From the NCBI RefSeq assembly GCF_902497875.1, contig NZ_CABVHY010000014.1:123967-187966 (forward strand): a stretch of DNA of 64,000 nucleotides, in the 5' to 3' direction. The stretch's first letter is position 1. Every line of letters starts with the position of its first letter. Positions 55,757 through 64,000 of the stretch are shown here, piece after piece. The notes beneath the pieces were generated by a model that searched no databases, was not told the DNA's origin, and saw only the letters and a list, made by a program, of their open reading frames with translations. The position numbers were made by a program, and so were the translations under genes. The stretch comes from Pseudomonas fluorescens (GTDB taxonomy: Bacteria; Pseudomonadota; Gammaproteobacteria; Pseudomonadales; Pseudomonadaceae).

Positions 55757-56170
55757 ATGCGATATACCCTGTTCGAGAATCAGAGAAACGAGATCATCCT
55801 GCTCGCGCGCATTCTGTTGATGATTCTGTTCATCATGTCTGGCTGGAGCAAGATGACCAATTTCGACGGCACGGTTGGCTACATGACCTCACTCGGTGCG
55901 CCCTTGCCCATGGTCGCAGCAGCCATTGCAGTGATCATGGAGTTCTTTGTCGCGATCCTGCTTGTGCTGGGCTTCTATACCCGCCCACTGGCCTTTCTCT
56001 TTGCCTTGTTCGTACTCGGTACCATGCTGATCGCGCATCGCTTCTGGACGATGGTCGAACCGCAACGGGCGGCCAATACGATCCAGTACTTCAAGAACAT
56101 GAGCATCATGGGCGGCATGCTGTTGCTGAGTGTTACCGGTGCGGGCAAGTATTCGATCGATGGCCGATAG
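55757..56170 (+). CDS. DoxX family membrane protein
   Basis: 137 residues from the ATG at 55757, four membrane helices (about 16-33, 45-65, 70-95, 108-128). It matches the general DoxX pattern (ILFIMSGWSKMTNFDGTVGYM, ALFVLGTMLIAHRFW). The role of stand-alone DoxX proteins is unclear. No partner gene adjoins it; the next gene is on the other strand. Confidence 0.8.
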   Translation: MRYTLFENQRNEIILLARILLMILFIMSGWSKMTNFDGTVGYMTSLGAPLPMVAAAIAVIMEFFVAILLVLGFYTRPLAFLFALFVLGTMLIAHRFWTMVEPQRAANTIQYFKNMSIMGGMLLLSVTGAGKYSIDGR

Positions 56171-56282
56171 CGGCGCGCTCGTTATTCGGAACAGCCCCCT
56201 GCATCGGCGGTAACTCACGGTACCGTCGAGGCGGGATCCTGGATTTTATGCTGAAGAAGTGTTTACCGGCCTGGACAATCGG

Positions 56283-57194
56283 TCAGGCATTGCAACAAAG
56301 CGCGCGGGTCAGGCACCTTACGATCCTGTCAGCGCACACGCCTGTGGGATCCAGATCCGGGTCGTAGATTGTCAGGTCGATTCCAATGCACTTCGGCGAC
56401 TCGAACAAGCCTCTGAGCAAAGTGGTAATCGTTGCAAACGACGGCCCCTCCGGTTCAGGGCAATCGACGGCGAACATTTCGCTGGCGTCGACTACGTCCA
56501 GGTCGAGATGAATCCAGAACCCCGCGGTGTGCCGGGTGACGGTGGCGAGCACCTCGTCAACCAGCTGATCGGTGCCGGCTTCAGGCATTTGCTCGCTGGT
56601 AGTCATGCTGATCCTGGTGGCGGCGAGGTCTTGCAGATACTCGTCGTTGCCACGAATCCCGACGACATGCACGTCCTGATCCTCGACGTAAGGCCCAAGC
56701 CCCTGCAGGTTGATGAGACGAGCGTCGCCCCGACCGGTAACGATCGCCAGGTCTTCGCCGGCCGCCGCCCTGATGTGCAAATCGTTTCCCGGATGCCGAA
56801 AATCACTGTGGGCGTCCAGAAAGACCAGCCCGTAGCGCCCGAGCCGCTTCAGGGCAAGCATATTGCCCAGCAGAATGCTGCAATCTCCGCCAAGCACCAA
56901 TACTTTGCCGGCTTGCTCGATAAGCGGTTGAAGGCGATCGGCCAGGCTTATCGAGTAACCGGCAATCGCCTCGGCATTACGATCTCCCTCGCCAGCCTGC
57001 CACTGGGCCCTATAACGAGGTGGCACCAGACACCCGCCGTCTTCAGCCCTCAATAACTTGATGAGCCCGCGATCGCGAAGTGCCCAGGGGAGCTTGTAGC
57101 AACCGGGAATCGTGCCGGCCTGCGGGGGGCTCAAGCCCAGATTGGACGGTGCATCGAGCACAGTCAGTTTGCCTGGCGAGTTTGGAGTCACCAT
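56283..57194 (-). CDS. Arginase/agmatinase superfamily protein
   Basis: 303 residues of the ureohydrolase family. Metal-ligand motifs: GGDCS (family GGDHS, so the first His is Cys), DAHSDFR, and HLDLDVVD. Because one Mn ligand differs, the metal site may hold fewer or other metals, and arginase activity is uncertain. GGAAAGAGGAA upstream serves as ribosome site. Confidence 0.8.
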   Translation of the reverse strand: MVTPNSPGKLTVLDAPSNLGLSPPQAGTIPGCYKLPWALRDRGLIKLLRAEDGGCLVPPRYRAQWQAGEGDRNAEAIAGYSISLADRLQPLIEQAGKVLVLGGDCSILLGNMLALKRLGRYGLVFLDAHSDFRHPGNDLHIRAAAGEDLAIVTGRGDARLINLQGLGPYVEDQDVHVVGIRGNDEYLQDLAATRISMTTSEQMPEAGTDQLVDEVLATVTRHTAGFWIHLDLDVVDASEMFAVDCPEPEGPSFATITTLLRGLFESPKCIGIDLTIYDPDLDPTGVCADRIVRCLTRALCCNA

Positions 57195-57487
57195 GAGGTT
57201 GTTCCTCTTTCCTTAGAGATGTCGAGTCTGCCTCACCGCTCAGGGGACGCGGAATCCTGCGCAAAGACCTCACTGAAGTCCGCGGTCGCCGAAGATGGAC
57301 CCTGTGTATGTATCACATTGTGTACAGCTGCCATCGCGACACATCAGCTCCACTTTAGCTCCCTCGCCAGACACATGCCGGATACACCGGCACGGTCAAC
57401 TACGCCTGTCGGTTGGTACAGCCGGTCGCAAGGCACAACTCAGCCAATCAACGCGCTTGAGTCACTCCACATAAAGAGGTCTCACCC

Positions 57488-57700
57488 ATGTTCAAACTCT
57501 CGAATTCTTCCTTGGCCCTCGGTCTGATTCTGGCTGGCGGCATGGCTCTATCGTCGGCTGCGTCGGCGTCGGCGTCGGCGTCGGCGTTCAGCATGACCGA
57601 GCTGTCCCAAGGCAACACCCCGGCGTCGGCCGAGCAGGTGAAAAAGCCCGCGGAAGGCAAATGCGGCGAAGGCAAATGCGGCGCCGCTATCGAATCCTGA
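57488..57700 (+). CDS. HvfA-like low-complexity cysteine peptide, possible RiPP precursor
   Basis: 70 residues with an N-terminal signal (about 1-29, low-complexity ASASASASA at its end). The mature end carries two EGKCG motifs (PAEGKCGEGKCGAA), the feature of HvfA-type peptides that are modified by a multinuclear iron enzyme (HvfB) with its partner HvfC to bind copper. It is followed after 69 bases by a DoxX gene, as is usual for hvf loci, but no DUF692-type enzyme gene adjoins it here. GAGG lies 8 bases upstream of the ATG. Confidence 0.6.
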   Translation: MFKLSNSSLALGLILAGGMALSSAASASASASAFSMTELSQGNTPASAEQVKKPAEGKCGEGKCGAAIES

Positions 57701-57769
57701 TCATGCCCATAGGGGCGCAGCGCCTGCGCCTCGCACTTTACCGACACTGGTTCAACGGAGTTCAAGCAC

Positions 57770-58285
57770 ATGCACACCACACTCTCGTCTGCCTTGAAGG
57801 GACTACACTTTAACCTTGATCGAGCTGGCAGCTGGGTCGCGCCGCTAAGCCTGCGGGTCTTCCTGGCCTGGGAGTTTTTCGAGTCGGGACTGGAAAAGTG
57901 GAACGGTCAAAACTGGTTCGCGGAGATTCAGAACGCCTTTCCCTTTCCCTTTAACCATGTTCCGGCCGCGGTGAACTGGGAACTGTCGCTGTGGGCAGAA
58001 TTGATCTGCGCCATCGCCCTGCTGGTGGGGTTGGGAACACGTTTCTCGGCACTCGTCCTGATCGTGGTCACAGTGGTCGCAACCGCCGCCGTTCACTGGC
58101 CAGCCGATTGGTCGACCTTCAGCGAGCTGGCCCAGGGGTACTCCATCAGCAATAAAGGCCATGGCAACTTCAAACTGCCCTTGATCTATCTCGCAGCACT
58201 CCTGCCGCTACTGTTCACGGGCGCCGGCAAACTAAGCCTGGATGCGCTGCTGGAACGCTGCAGCTGGGGTCGGCAGACACGCTGA
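57770..58285 (+). CDS. DoxX-type protein, HvfX-like
   Basis: 171 residues, four membrane helices, DoxX family ([21 protein letters not shown] near the N-terminus, and [24 protein letters not shown] near the C-terminus). In hvf/buf operons a DoxX protein of this kind partners the modified peptide. Same strand as, and 69 bases after, the HvfA-like peptide gene. Confidence 0.75.
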   Translation: MHTTLSSALKGLHFNLDRAGSWVAPLSLRVFLAWEFFESGLEKWNGQNWFAEIQNAFPFPFNHVPAAVNWELSLWAELICAIALLVGLGTRFSALVLIVVTVVATAAVHWPADWSTFSELAQGYSISNKGHGNFKLPLIYLAALLPLLFTGAGKLSLDALLERCSWGRQTR

Positions 58286-58331
58286 AGCGGCGGTATTTCG
58301 ATAACGTCCCATTCATTCTGGAGCAAACGCG

Positions 58332-58952
58332 ATGAGCCTCACTCTCTACGGATTTGACGGCAGCACCTATGTGCGTGCGGTGAAAATGCTGCTCGAAGAA
58401 AAAGGCGCCGAGTACCAACAGGTGCAGGTGAACGTGCTCAAGGGCGAGCCGCACCAGCCCGAACATCTGCTCCGCCACCCGTTCGCCAAGGTGCCGGTGA
58501 TTGAACATGACGGTTTTCGCGTCATCGAAACCGCCGCCATTACGGAGTACCTGAATGAGGTTCTGCCGGGGCCCTCACTGTTGCCCGACAATGCCAGGGA
58601 TCGCGCCCGGGCCCGCATGGCCATGGGTATTTACGACGCCTATGGTTATGGCGCGCTGGTCGCGGTCTTTGGCTATCACCTGTTTCCCGATTTCATCGGC
58701 GGCCAGGACGACAACGCCCGGCGCGAAGGAATCAAGAAAGCGCGCCAGGTGTTGCAAGAGCTGATGAAGCTCAAGGGCAACGATCCTTTCATCGCCGGAC
58801 AAACGCCGTCCCTGGCCGATTTCTATCTGGCGCCGGGCTGCGCCTACCTGGCGTTCACCCCCGACGCGGCAGAGGTGTTCAACGTGGACGGATTCAGCGC
58901 CTGGTGGGAACGAGTACAAGCGTTGCCAAGTTTCAAGGCTACGGCGCCGTAA
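58332..58952 (+). CDS. Glutathione S-transferase
   Basis: 206 residues: an N-terminal thioredoxin-like domain (LYGFDGSTYVRAVKMLLEEKG; the Ser/Thr after G could be the catalytic residue), the PVIEHDGFRVIETAAITEYL glutathione-binding segment, and an all-helical C-terminal domain (NDPFIAGQTPSLADFYLAP). The detailed class and substrate are unknown. GGAG lies 9 bases upstream. May be co-transcribed with the DoxX gene 46 bases before it. Confidence 0.9.
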   Translation: MSLTLYGFDGSTYVRAVKMLLEEKGAEYQQVQVNVLKGEPHQPEHLLRHPFAKVPVIEHDGFRVIETAAITEYLNEVLPGPSLLPDNARDRARARMAMGIYDAYGYGALVAVFGYHLFPDFIGGQDDNARREGIKKARQVLQELMKLKGNDPFIAGQTPSLADFYLAPGCAYLAFTPDAAEVFNVDGFSAWWERVQALPSFKATAP

Positions 58953-58969
58953 TACGTTGCGGATGTACA

Positions 58970-59405
58970 CGGTCGGCGTAGGAGCTGCCGGTAGGCTGCG
59001 ATCTTTTCGGCTGACACTGCCATCACGAAGATCAAAAGATCGCAGCCTGCGGCAGCTCCTACAGAGGATGGCGGACACCCACGATATTGCAGGGTGCACA
59101 CGGTCGGCGTAGGAGCTGCCGGTAGGCTGCGATCTTTTCGGCGGACACCGTCATTACGAAGATCAAAAGATCGCAGCCTGCGGCAGCTCCTACAGAGGAT
59201 GGCGGACACCCACGATATTGCAGGGTGCACACGGTCGGCGTAGGAGCTGCCGACAGGCTGCGATCTTTTCGGCGGACACCGTCATTACGAAGATCAAAAG
59301 ATCGCAGCCTGCGGCAGCTCCTACAGAGGATGGCGGACATCCACGATATTGCAGGGTGCACACGGTCGGCGTAGGAGCTGCCGGTAGGCTGCGATCTTTT
59401 CGGCG
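58970..59405. repeat. 131-bp tandem repeat array with hairpin units
   Basis: Units begin CGGTCGGCGTAGGAGCTGCC at 58970, 59101, 59232 and 59363 (exact 131-bp period); the last is cut short at about 59405. Each full unit holds a long inverted pair: GTAGGAGCTGCCGGTAGGCT with GATCTTTT, then AAAAGATC with GCAGCCTGCGGCAGCTCCTAC. This arm is a known Pseudomonas REP-type sequence, here multiplied as a block. No gene is supported; open frames inside are artefacts. Confidence 0.9.
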
Positions 59406-59490
59406 AGCGCCACATATCCCGAGATCCGTGAAATTCAAAGATTGCAGCCTGCTGCAGCTATATTGGGAATGCGTAGCTCTGGCAGACATA

Positions 59491-59517
59491 CAAAAAAAAC
59501 CGGCTTTCGCCGGGTTA
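59491..59517 (-). terminator. Terminator of the small exported protein gene
   Basis: On the minus strand AACCCGGC-GAAA-GCCGGTT is followed by an 8-T run (the A run at 59492-59499). It lies 47 bases after the stop of the gene at 59564-59779. Confidence 0.8.
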
Positions 59518-59563
59518 TCTGTTTCAGAAGCAACAGCAATCAATGATCGAGCGTCCAGGCATT

Positions 59564-59779
59564 TCAAGCCTGACCCTGAGTCTCTAACTGCATACCCAGC
59601 GGCGTCCTGCTGAAGCCGTTCTCTGCCAGCGCCGGCAATGCCCCCCTGCCCGCCAATGGCGTCAGCTGGAAACAGATGCCGCTGTCACCGCGATGGTTTT
59701 CAGTGGCGGCATTGGCATGTACGGCGCCGCCGGCCAGGGAAAATATAATTGAGGTCAAATAGCTTTTTAGGTTTTTCAT
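59564..59779 (-). CDS. Small exported protein
   Basis: 71 residues with a clear signal peptide (MKNLKSYLTSIIFSLAGGAV, cut near HANA|AT) and a short mature part ending GMQLETQGQA. Start at 59779 with AGGATG upstream; an ATG at 59788 is possible. No family is recognised. It is followed by a good terminator and preceded on the same strand by a degraded DUF2790 gene, a family that is also small and exported. Confidence 0.65.
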   Translation of the reverse strand: MKNLKSYLTSIIFSLAGGAVHANAATENHRGDSGICFQLTPLAGRGALPALAENGFSRTPLGMQLETQGQA

Positions 59780-59833
59780 GGGCTTCATCCTGGTTTCAAA
59801 GCAAGGCGGGAAGAGATATCAGTGGCGGGAGAA

Positions 59834-60083
59834 TCAACCCCCTTCGTGGCAGGTATCAGCGAACTTGTTGTAGTCCAGAACCTGCGTCAGGCCCCGGGAA
59901 TCCAGGTAGGTCATGTGGGCATTCACCACCCCGCAGGACGGTCCTGGGTCCTGGGTCATCGACAGGACTTTCTGAATATCCAGGTGCGTGCCATAGCTGT
60001 AGGTCTGAGCTTTGACGGGGGTTTGCGGGTAGTCGACCCACGGGGGCCTGCTCAGCGAGTGCCTGAGGCATGACGGTGGTCAT
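59834..60083 (-). pseudogene. Frameshifted DUF2790-like gene
   Basis: In the frame ending at TGA 59834 the DNA encodes a DUF2790-like domain (YSYGTHLDIQKVLSMTQ, then SCGVVNAHMTYLDSRGLTQVLDY), but this frame has no start codon. The ATG at 60083 (MTTVMPQALAEQAP) is in a different frame, shifted by one base near the CCCCCGTGGG run (60040-60050). No signal peptide is left. A single-base indel has probably broken the gene. Confidence 0.6.
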
Positions 60084-60417
60084 TTTCGATCTCCATGCTC
60101 CGCTATGAGCGCAGAGCGATGAACCAAGGTGGGATAACGGTCACCCGCAAGGCGACTGATAAAGCGAGCAGATACGCCCCGCTTCATGGCGGGTCGCGCT
60201 TGCAGGAGATCAAAGTTAATCGCAAGCGTGTATCGGCTCTGTGTCCTGCATCGTCGCCAACGAAAGCAGATGTATCAGGCGCCGCTCATACACAGTCCGA
60301 TACAAACGACGGGGCCATTTTCACAGGCTGAAGGGCCGCCACTCTCTAAGCGGACGACCGGAGACGAAGTGCTTTCTATAGCCAGGAGTAACTCTTAGGT
60401 TCGAGGCTGACCCACTG
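60084..60417. other. Intergenic region without recognised gene
   Basis: About 330 bases between the broken DUF2790 gene and the Lrp gene. Open frames here are short, lack ribosome sites and show no family features. I see no repeat or terminator. Confidence 0.45.
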
Positions 60418-60891
60418 TCAGTGGTCAGGTATCGGAATAAACCTGGATTGCTTTACCGACTTGAACGAGAAGCTCGAATATATCTCCTTCACTCCGGGCA
60501 ATGTTTGCAGAACCTCCCTTGCAAACTCGCCAAATGACTCCAGGTCCTTGGCCACCACTTCAAGCAAAAAATCGTATCGCCCGGAAACGTTATGACAGGT
60601 AACAATCTCGGGAATGTCCAACAGCCGTTTTTCAAAGTTCCGCGCGTTGTCTTTAGAGTGCGAGCTCATCATCACGCTGACGAATGCGGTGACCCCATAC
60701 CCCAGTTCTTTCGGCGAAAGGATCGCTTGATACCCGGTAATGGCTCCCCGCTCTTCCAGCATTTTTATCCGCCTCCAACAAGGAGAGCTGGTCAACGAGA
60801 CGCTGTCGGCCAGCTCGGCCACGGTCAATCTGGCATTGCCTTGCAAGGCGGCGAGTAAAGCTCTATCGGTTCGATCCAGAGTCGTTGGCAT
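60418..60891 (-). CDS. Lrp/AsnC-family regulator
   Basis: 157 residues. N-terminal winged helix (LDRTDRALLAALQGNARLTV, LADSVSLTSSPCWRRIKMLEE) and C-terminal AsnC ligand domain. Divergent from a methionine gamma-lyase gene with 123 bases between the starts, the typical place of a local amino-acid-responsive regulator, so it probably controls that gene. Confidence 0.92.
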   Translation of the reverse strand: MPTTLDRTDRALLAALQGNARLTVAELADSVSLTSSPCWRRIKMLEERGAITGYQAILSPKELGYGVTAFVSVMMSSHSKDNARNFEKRLLDIPEIVTCHNVSGRYDFLLEVVAKDLESFGEFAREVLQTLPGVKEIYSSFSFKSVKQSRFIPIPDH

Positions 60892-61014
60892 TTTTTGCCT
60901 CAGGTGGCCGCAATTTCTTGTTTTTGATCCAAACCCTCAGTCGTTTCAGGGTTTATTTGGAATTTTTATCTTGGATTTTTAGCATAGCATTATTGAAAAT
61001 CTCGGAGCATCGCC

Positions 61015-62340
61015 ATGACTCACAAAAATAAGAACCTTGGCTTTTCCACTCGCGCTATCCATCACGGTTACGATCCACTGGACAATAAAGGTGCGTTGGT
61101 TCCACCGATTTATCTCACCGCGACCTTTGCCTTTCCCTCCGCGGAGTATGGCGCCGGCTGCTTTAGTGGTGAAGAAAACGGACATTTCTACACACGCATT
61201 TCAAACCCGACCCTGGCCTTGCTCGAGTCCAGAATGGCCACGCTGGAAAATGGCGAGGCCGCGGTTGCCTTCGGCTCTGGCATGGGGGCTATCGCAGCGA
61301 CGCTCTGGACACTGCTCAGACCTGGTGACGAGATACTGGCCAATCGTACGTTGTACGGCTGTACCTTCGCCTTCCTGAACCATGGTATTGGCGAATTCGG
61401 AATTAAAGTCCGTCATGTGGATATGTCGAACCTGGCTGAACTGAGGGATGCCATAACTCCAGCGACCCGGATGATTTACTTCGAATCCCCTTCCAATCCG
61501 AACATGCAACTGGTCGATATCCAGGCCGTCTCCACCCTGGCGCGGCAACACACCAATATCACGGTGGTCGTTGATAACACTTACTGCTCGCCGTATTTAC
61601 AGCGGCCCCTGGAACTGGGCGCCGACGTAGTCGTGCATTCAGCGACCAAGTACCTCAGCGGGCACGGGGATATCACGGCGGGCATCGCCATCACCAGCAA
61701 AGCGCTGGCGGACCGGATTCGTCTTGAAGGCCTGAAGGATATGACCGGTGCCGTGATGTCTCCACAGGACGCGTTCTTGCTGATGCGCGGGTTGAAGACC
61801 CTGGCGTTGCGCATGGATCGACACTGCAGTAACGCTCAAAGCATTGCCGAGTATTTGCAACGTCACCCTGCTGTCGAGTGGGTGGCCTATCCGGGACTGC
61901 GCTCCTTCGCCCAGTACGAACTAGCCTCACGCCAGATGAAGCTGCCTGGCGGAATGATCGCGTTTGAACTCAAGGGCGGTATCGATACCGGCAGAAAATT
62001 CATGAACGCGCTCAACCTGTTCAGTCGAGCCGTCAGTCTTGGCGACGCCGAATCCCTGGCCCAACACCCGGCGAGCATGACTCACTCAACCTATACCCCA
62101 GAGGAGCGTGCGCACCACGGCATCTCTGAAGGGTTGGTGCGCCTGTCTGTCGGGCTCGAAGACATCAGCGATCTGCTGGCTGATATCGGTCAGGCATTGG
62201 AAATCTGCGCACACCGGTTGGCGCTCGATTGCTGCGATGGCGATCTCGAGGACAGCATCGCGAGCCAGCTGGACGCCTACGAATCGCGCGCAAAAACAAA
62301 ACCCCTACCTGCATACGCAGATAGGGGTTTCGGAATTTAA
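61015..62340 (+). CDS. Methionine gamma-lyase-like PLP enzyme with C-terminal extension
   Basis: 441 residues, Cys/Met metabolism PLP family. The PLP lysine is K212 (SATKYLSGHGD). The methionine-gamma-lyase cysteine is C116 (LYGCTF). It probably splits methionine to methanethiol, ammonia and 2-oxobutyrate. The usual end is near ISDLLADIGQAL (about residue 395), whereas this protein continues by about 45 residues. The last 14 or so (KTKPLPAYADRGFGI) are encoded by the terminator hairpin of the convergent rRNA operon. Confidence 0.88.
   Translation: MTHKNKNLGFSTRAIHHGYDPLDNKGALVPPIYLTATFAFPSAEYGAGCFSGEENGHFYTRISNPTLALLESRMATLENGEAAVAFGSGMGAIAATLWTLLRPGDEILANRTLYGCTFAFLNHGIGEFGIKVRHVDMSNLAELRDAITPATRMIYFESPSNPNMQLVDIQAVSTLARQHTNITVVVDNTYCSPYLQRPLELGADVVVHSATKYLSGHGDITAGIAITSKALADRIRLEGLKDMTGAVMSPQDAFLLMRGLKTLALRMDRHCSNAQSIAEYLQRHPAVEWVAYPGLRSFAQYELASRQMKLPGGMIAFELKGGIDTGRKFMNALNLFSRAVSLGDAESLAQHPASMTHSTYTPEERAHHGISEGLVRLSVGLEDISDLLADIGQALEICAHRLALDCCDGDLEDSIASQLDAYESRAKTKPLPAYADRGFGI
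62292..62330 (-). terminator. Outer rRNA operon terminator copy
   Basis: AAACCCCTACCTGC-atac-GCAGATAGGGGTTT; on the minus strand it is followed by TGTTTTTG. It overlaps the last codons of the lyase gene. It is the first copy of the terminator at 62497-62534. Confidence 0.85.
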
Positions 62341-62595
62341 TCTTGACGATGACCTACTCTCAGATGGGGAAACCCCACACTACCATCGGCGCACGGCATC
62401 TCTGAAGGATTGGTGCGCCTGTCTGTCGGGCTCGAAGACATCAGCGATTTGCTGGCTGATATCGGTCAGGCATTGGAAACCTGCAAATCGCGCCCAAAAA
62501 CAAAACCCCTACCTGCAGATGCAGATAGGGGTTTCGGAATTTAATCTTGACGATGACCTACTCTCACATGGGGAAACCCCACACTACCATCGGCG
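62341..62595 (-). repeat. Duplicated junction: 5S 3' end, lyase gene fragment and terminator
   Basis: 62341-62391 equals the 3' part of 5S (62545-62595) apart from one base, but is followed by a copy of lyase codons (CACGGCATCTCTGAAGG, also at 62116) instead of the rest of 5S. 62392-62496 repeats the lyase segment from 62116 with 72 bases missing, and 62497-62544 repeats the terminator. The period between the terminator and 5S-end copies is 204 bases, so one tandem duplication, then a deletion, explains it. Confidence 0.85.
62497..62534 (-). terminator. Inner rRNA operon terminator
   Basis: AAACCCCTACCTGC-agat-GCAGATAGGGGTTT just downstream of the 5S gene in the direction of transcription, with a T-rich tail (TTTTGTTTTTGGG on the minus strand). 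It is the working terminator; a second copy follows 204 bases on. Confidence 0.9.
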
Positions 62596-62662
62596 ATGCA
62601 TCGTTTCACTGCTGAGTTCGGGATGGGATCAGGTGGTTCCAATGCTCTATGGTCGTCAAGAA
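62545..62662 (-). rRNA. rrf: 5S ribosomal RNA
   Basis: About 118 nt. The termini pair as helix I (TTCTTGACGA at the 5' end, TCGTCAAGA at the 3' end), and the Pseudomonas 5S sequence (CCATAGAGCATTGGAACCACC, then CATCCCGAACTCAG) is clear. Ends are set by this pairing and may be off by one or two bases. Confidence 0.95.
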
Positions 62663-62821
62663 ATTCGGGTACTGAGTCGTGGCCAGTTGGCCTCGCTTCA
62701 GCAAATTGGGTATGTGATAGCTTTCGGTGTTTGGTGAGTATCTCGAACTTTCGGTTCGTTTCGTCTTCACACACCGCAATCTGATGCTCTTTCGAGTAGT
62801 CAAATTGCTTGGGTGTTATAT

Positions 62822-64000
<1,179 letters not shown>

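Noticed and set aside
57303..57325. Possible CRP/Vfr site TGTGTATGTATCACA upstream of the HvfA-like gene
   Set aside because: Half-site spacing does not fit TGTGA-N6-TCACA and the left half has a mismatch.
59190..59567. Minus-strand frames with repeated peptide blocks
   Set aside because: They only translate the 131-bp tandem REP array.
62108..62737. Frame of 209 codons across the lyase end and 5S
   Set aside because: It reads through the duplicated rRNA junction and 5S in an alternate frame; not a gene.

Overview
The window reads as a fluorescent-group Pseudomonas chromosome. It has high GC, Pseudomonas-type REP repeats, a nirSMCFDLGHJEN order as in P. aeruginosa, an OprD porin, and a phb/pha locus like those described in some Pseudomonas. 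It carries nitrite, nitric oxide and nitrous oxide reduction, but no nar/nap genes and no dnr/anr regulator gene within these 64 kb.

Region 1 (1-9962): a partial nirQ diverges from the complete nirSMCFDLGHJEN operon (cytochrome cd1 nitrite reductase, its electron donors and heme d1 synthesis). An FNR/DNR-type box lies between them. Region 2 (9996-14930) is accessory DNA. It holds a PAAR-domain (type VI secretion) toxin-like gene followed by two tandem immunity-like genes. Each of the latter is followed by an orphan copy of the toxin's C-terminal tail, the last one truncated. Next come a small DUF6124-type gene behind a leader that can fold with an anti-Shine-Dalgarno sequence, and a dense patch of REP-like repeats. 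Region 3 (14935-27152): an SDR with an altered active site, then nosRZDFYL on the minus strand, hemN, a HemN paralogue that has lost the radical-SAM cysteines, and a small membrane protein. Further FNR/DNR-type boxes sit upstream of nosR, the hemN-like gene and the membrane protein gene.

Region 4 (27590-38537): a GNAT protein, a PAS sensor kinase and FixJ-type regulator pair, and a divergent catabolic operon (acyl-CoA ligase, DUF485, solute:sodium symporter, acyl-CoA dehydrogenase, OprD porin). An 18-bp palindrome lies in the divergent promoter. Region 5 (38720-54128): a polyhydroxybutyrate locus (phaR, phasin, DUF3141/PhbX-like protein, AraC regulator, phaB, phaA, phaC). It is interrupted after phaR by a nitric oxide reductase cluster (cupin, 36-residue membrane peptide, di-heme norC, norB, norQ, norD). 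Two repeat-rich divergent promoters look like operators for the two pha regulators.

Region 6 (54283-62340): housekeeping and accessory genes. They include DUF1810, an aldo/keto reductase, DoxX, an arginase-like protein, an HvfA-like cysteine peptide with a DoxX partner but no modifying enzyme beside it, a GST, a 131-bp tandem repeat array, a degraded DUF2790 gene, an Lrp regulator and a methionine gamma-lyase. Region 7 (62292-64000): the 3' end of an rRNA operon on the minus strand (partial 23S, 5S). The 5S end, the terminator and the 3' end of the lyase gene have been duplicated together.

Functionally, the window links anaerobic respiration of nitrogen oxides (nir, nor, nos), heme supply (hemN, heme d1 genes) and carbon storage (pha). 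All functions are inferred from reading the sequence; no database search was run.
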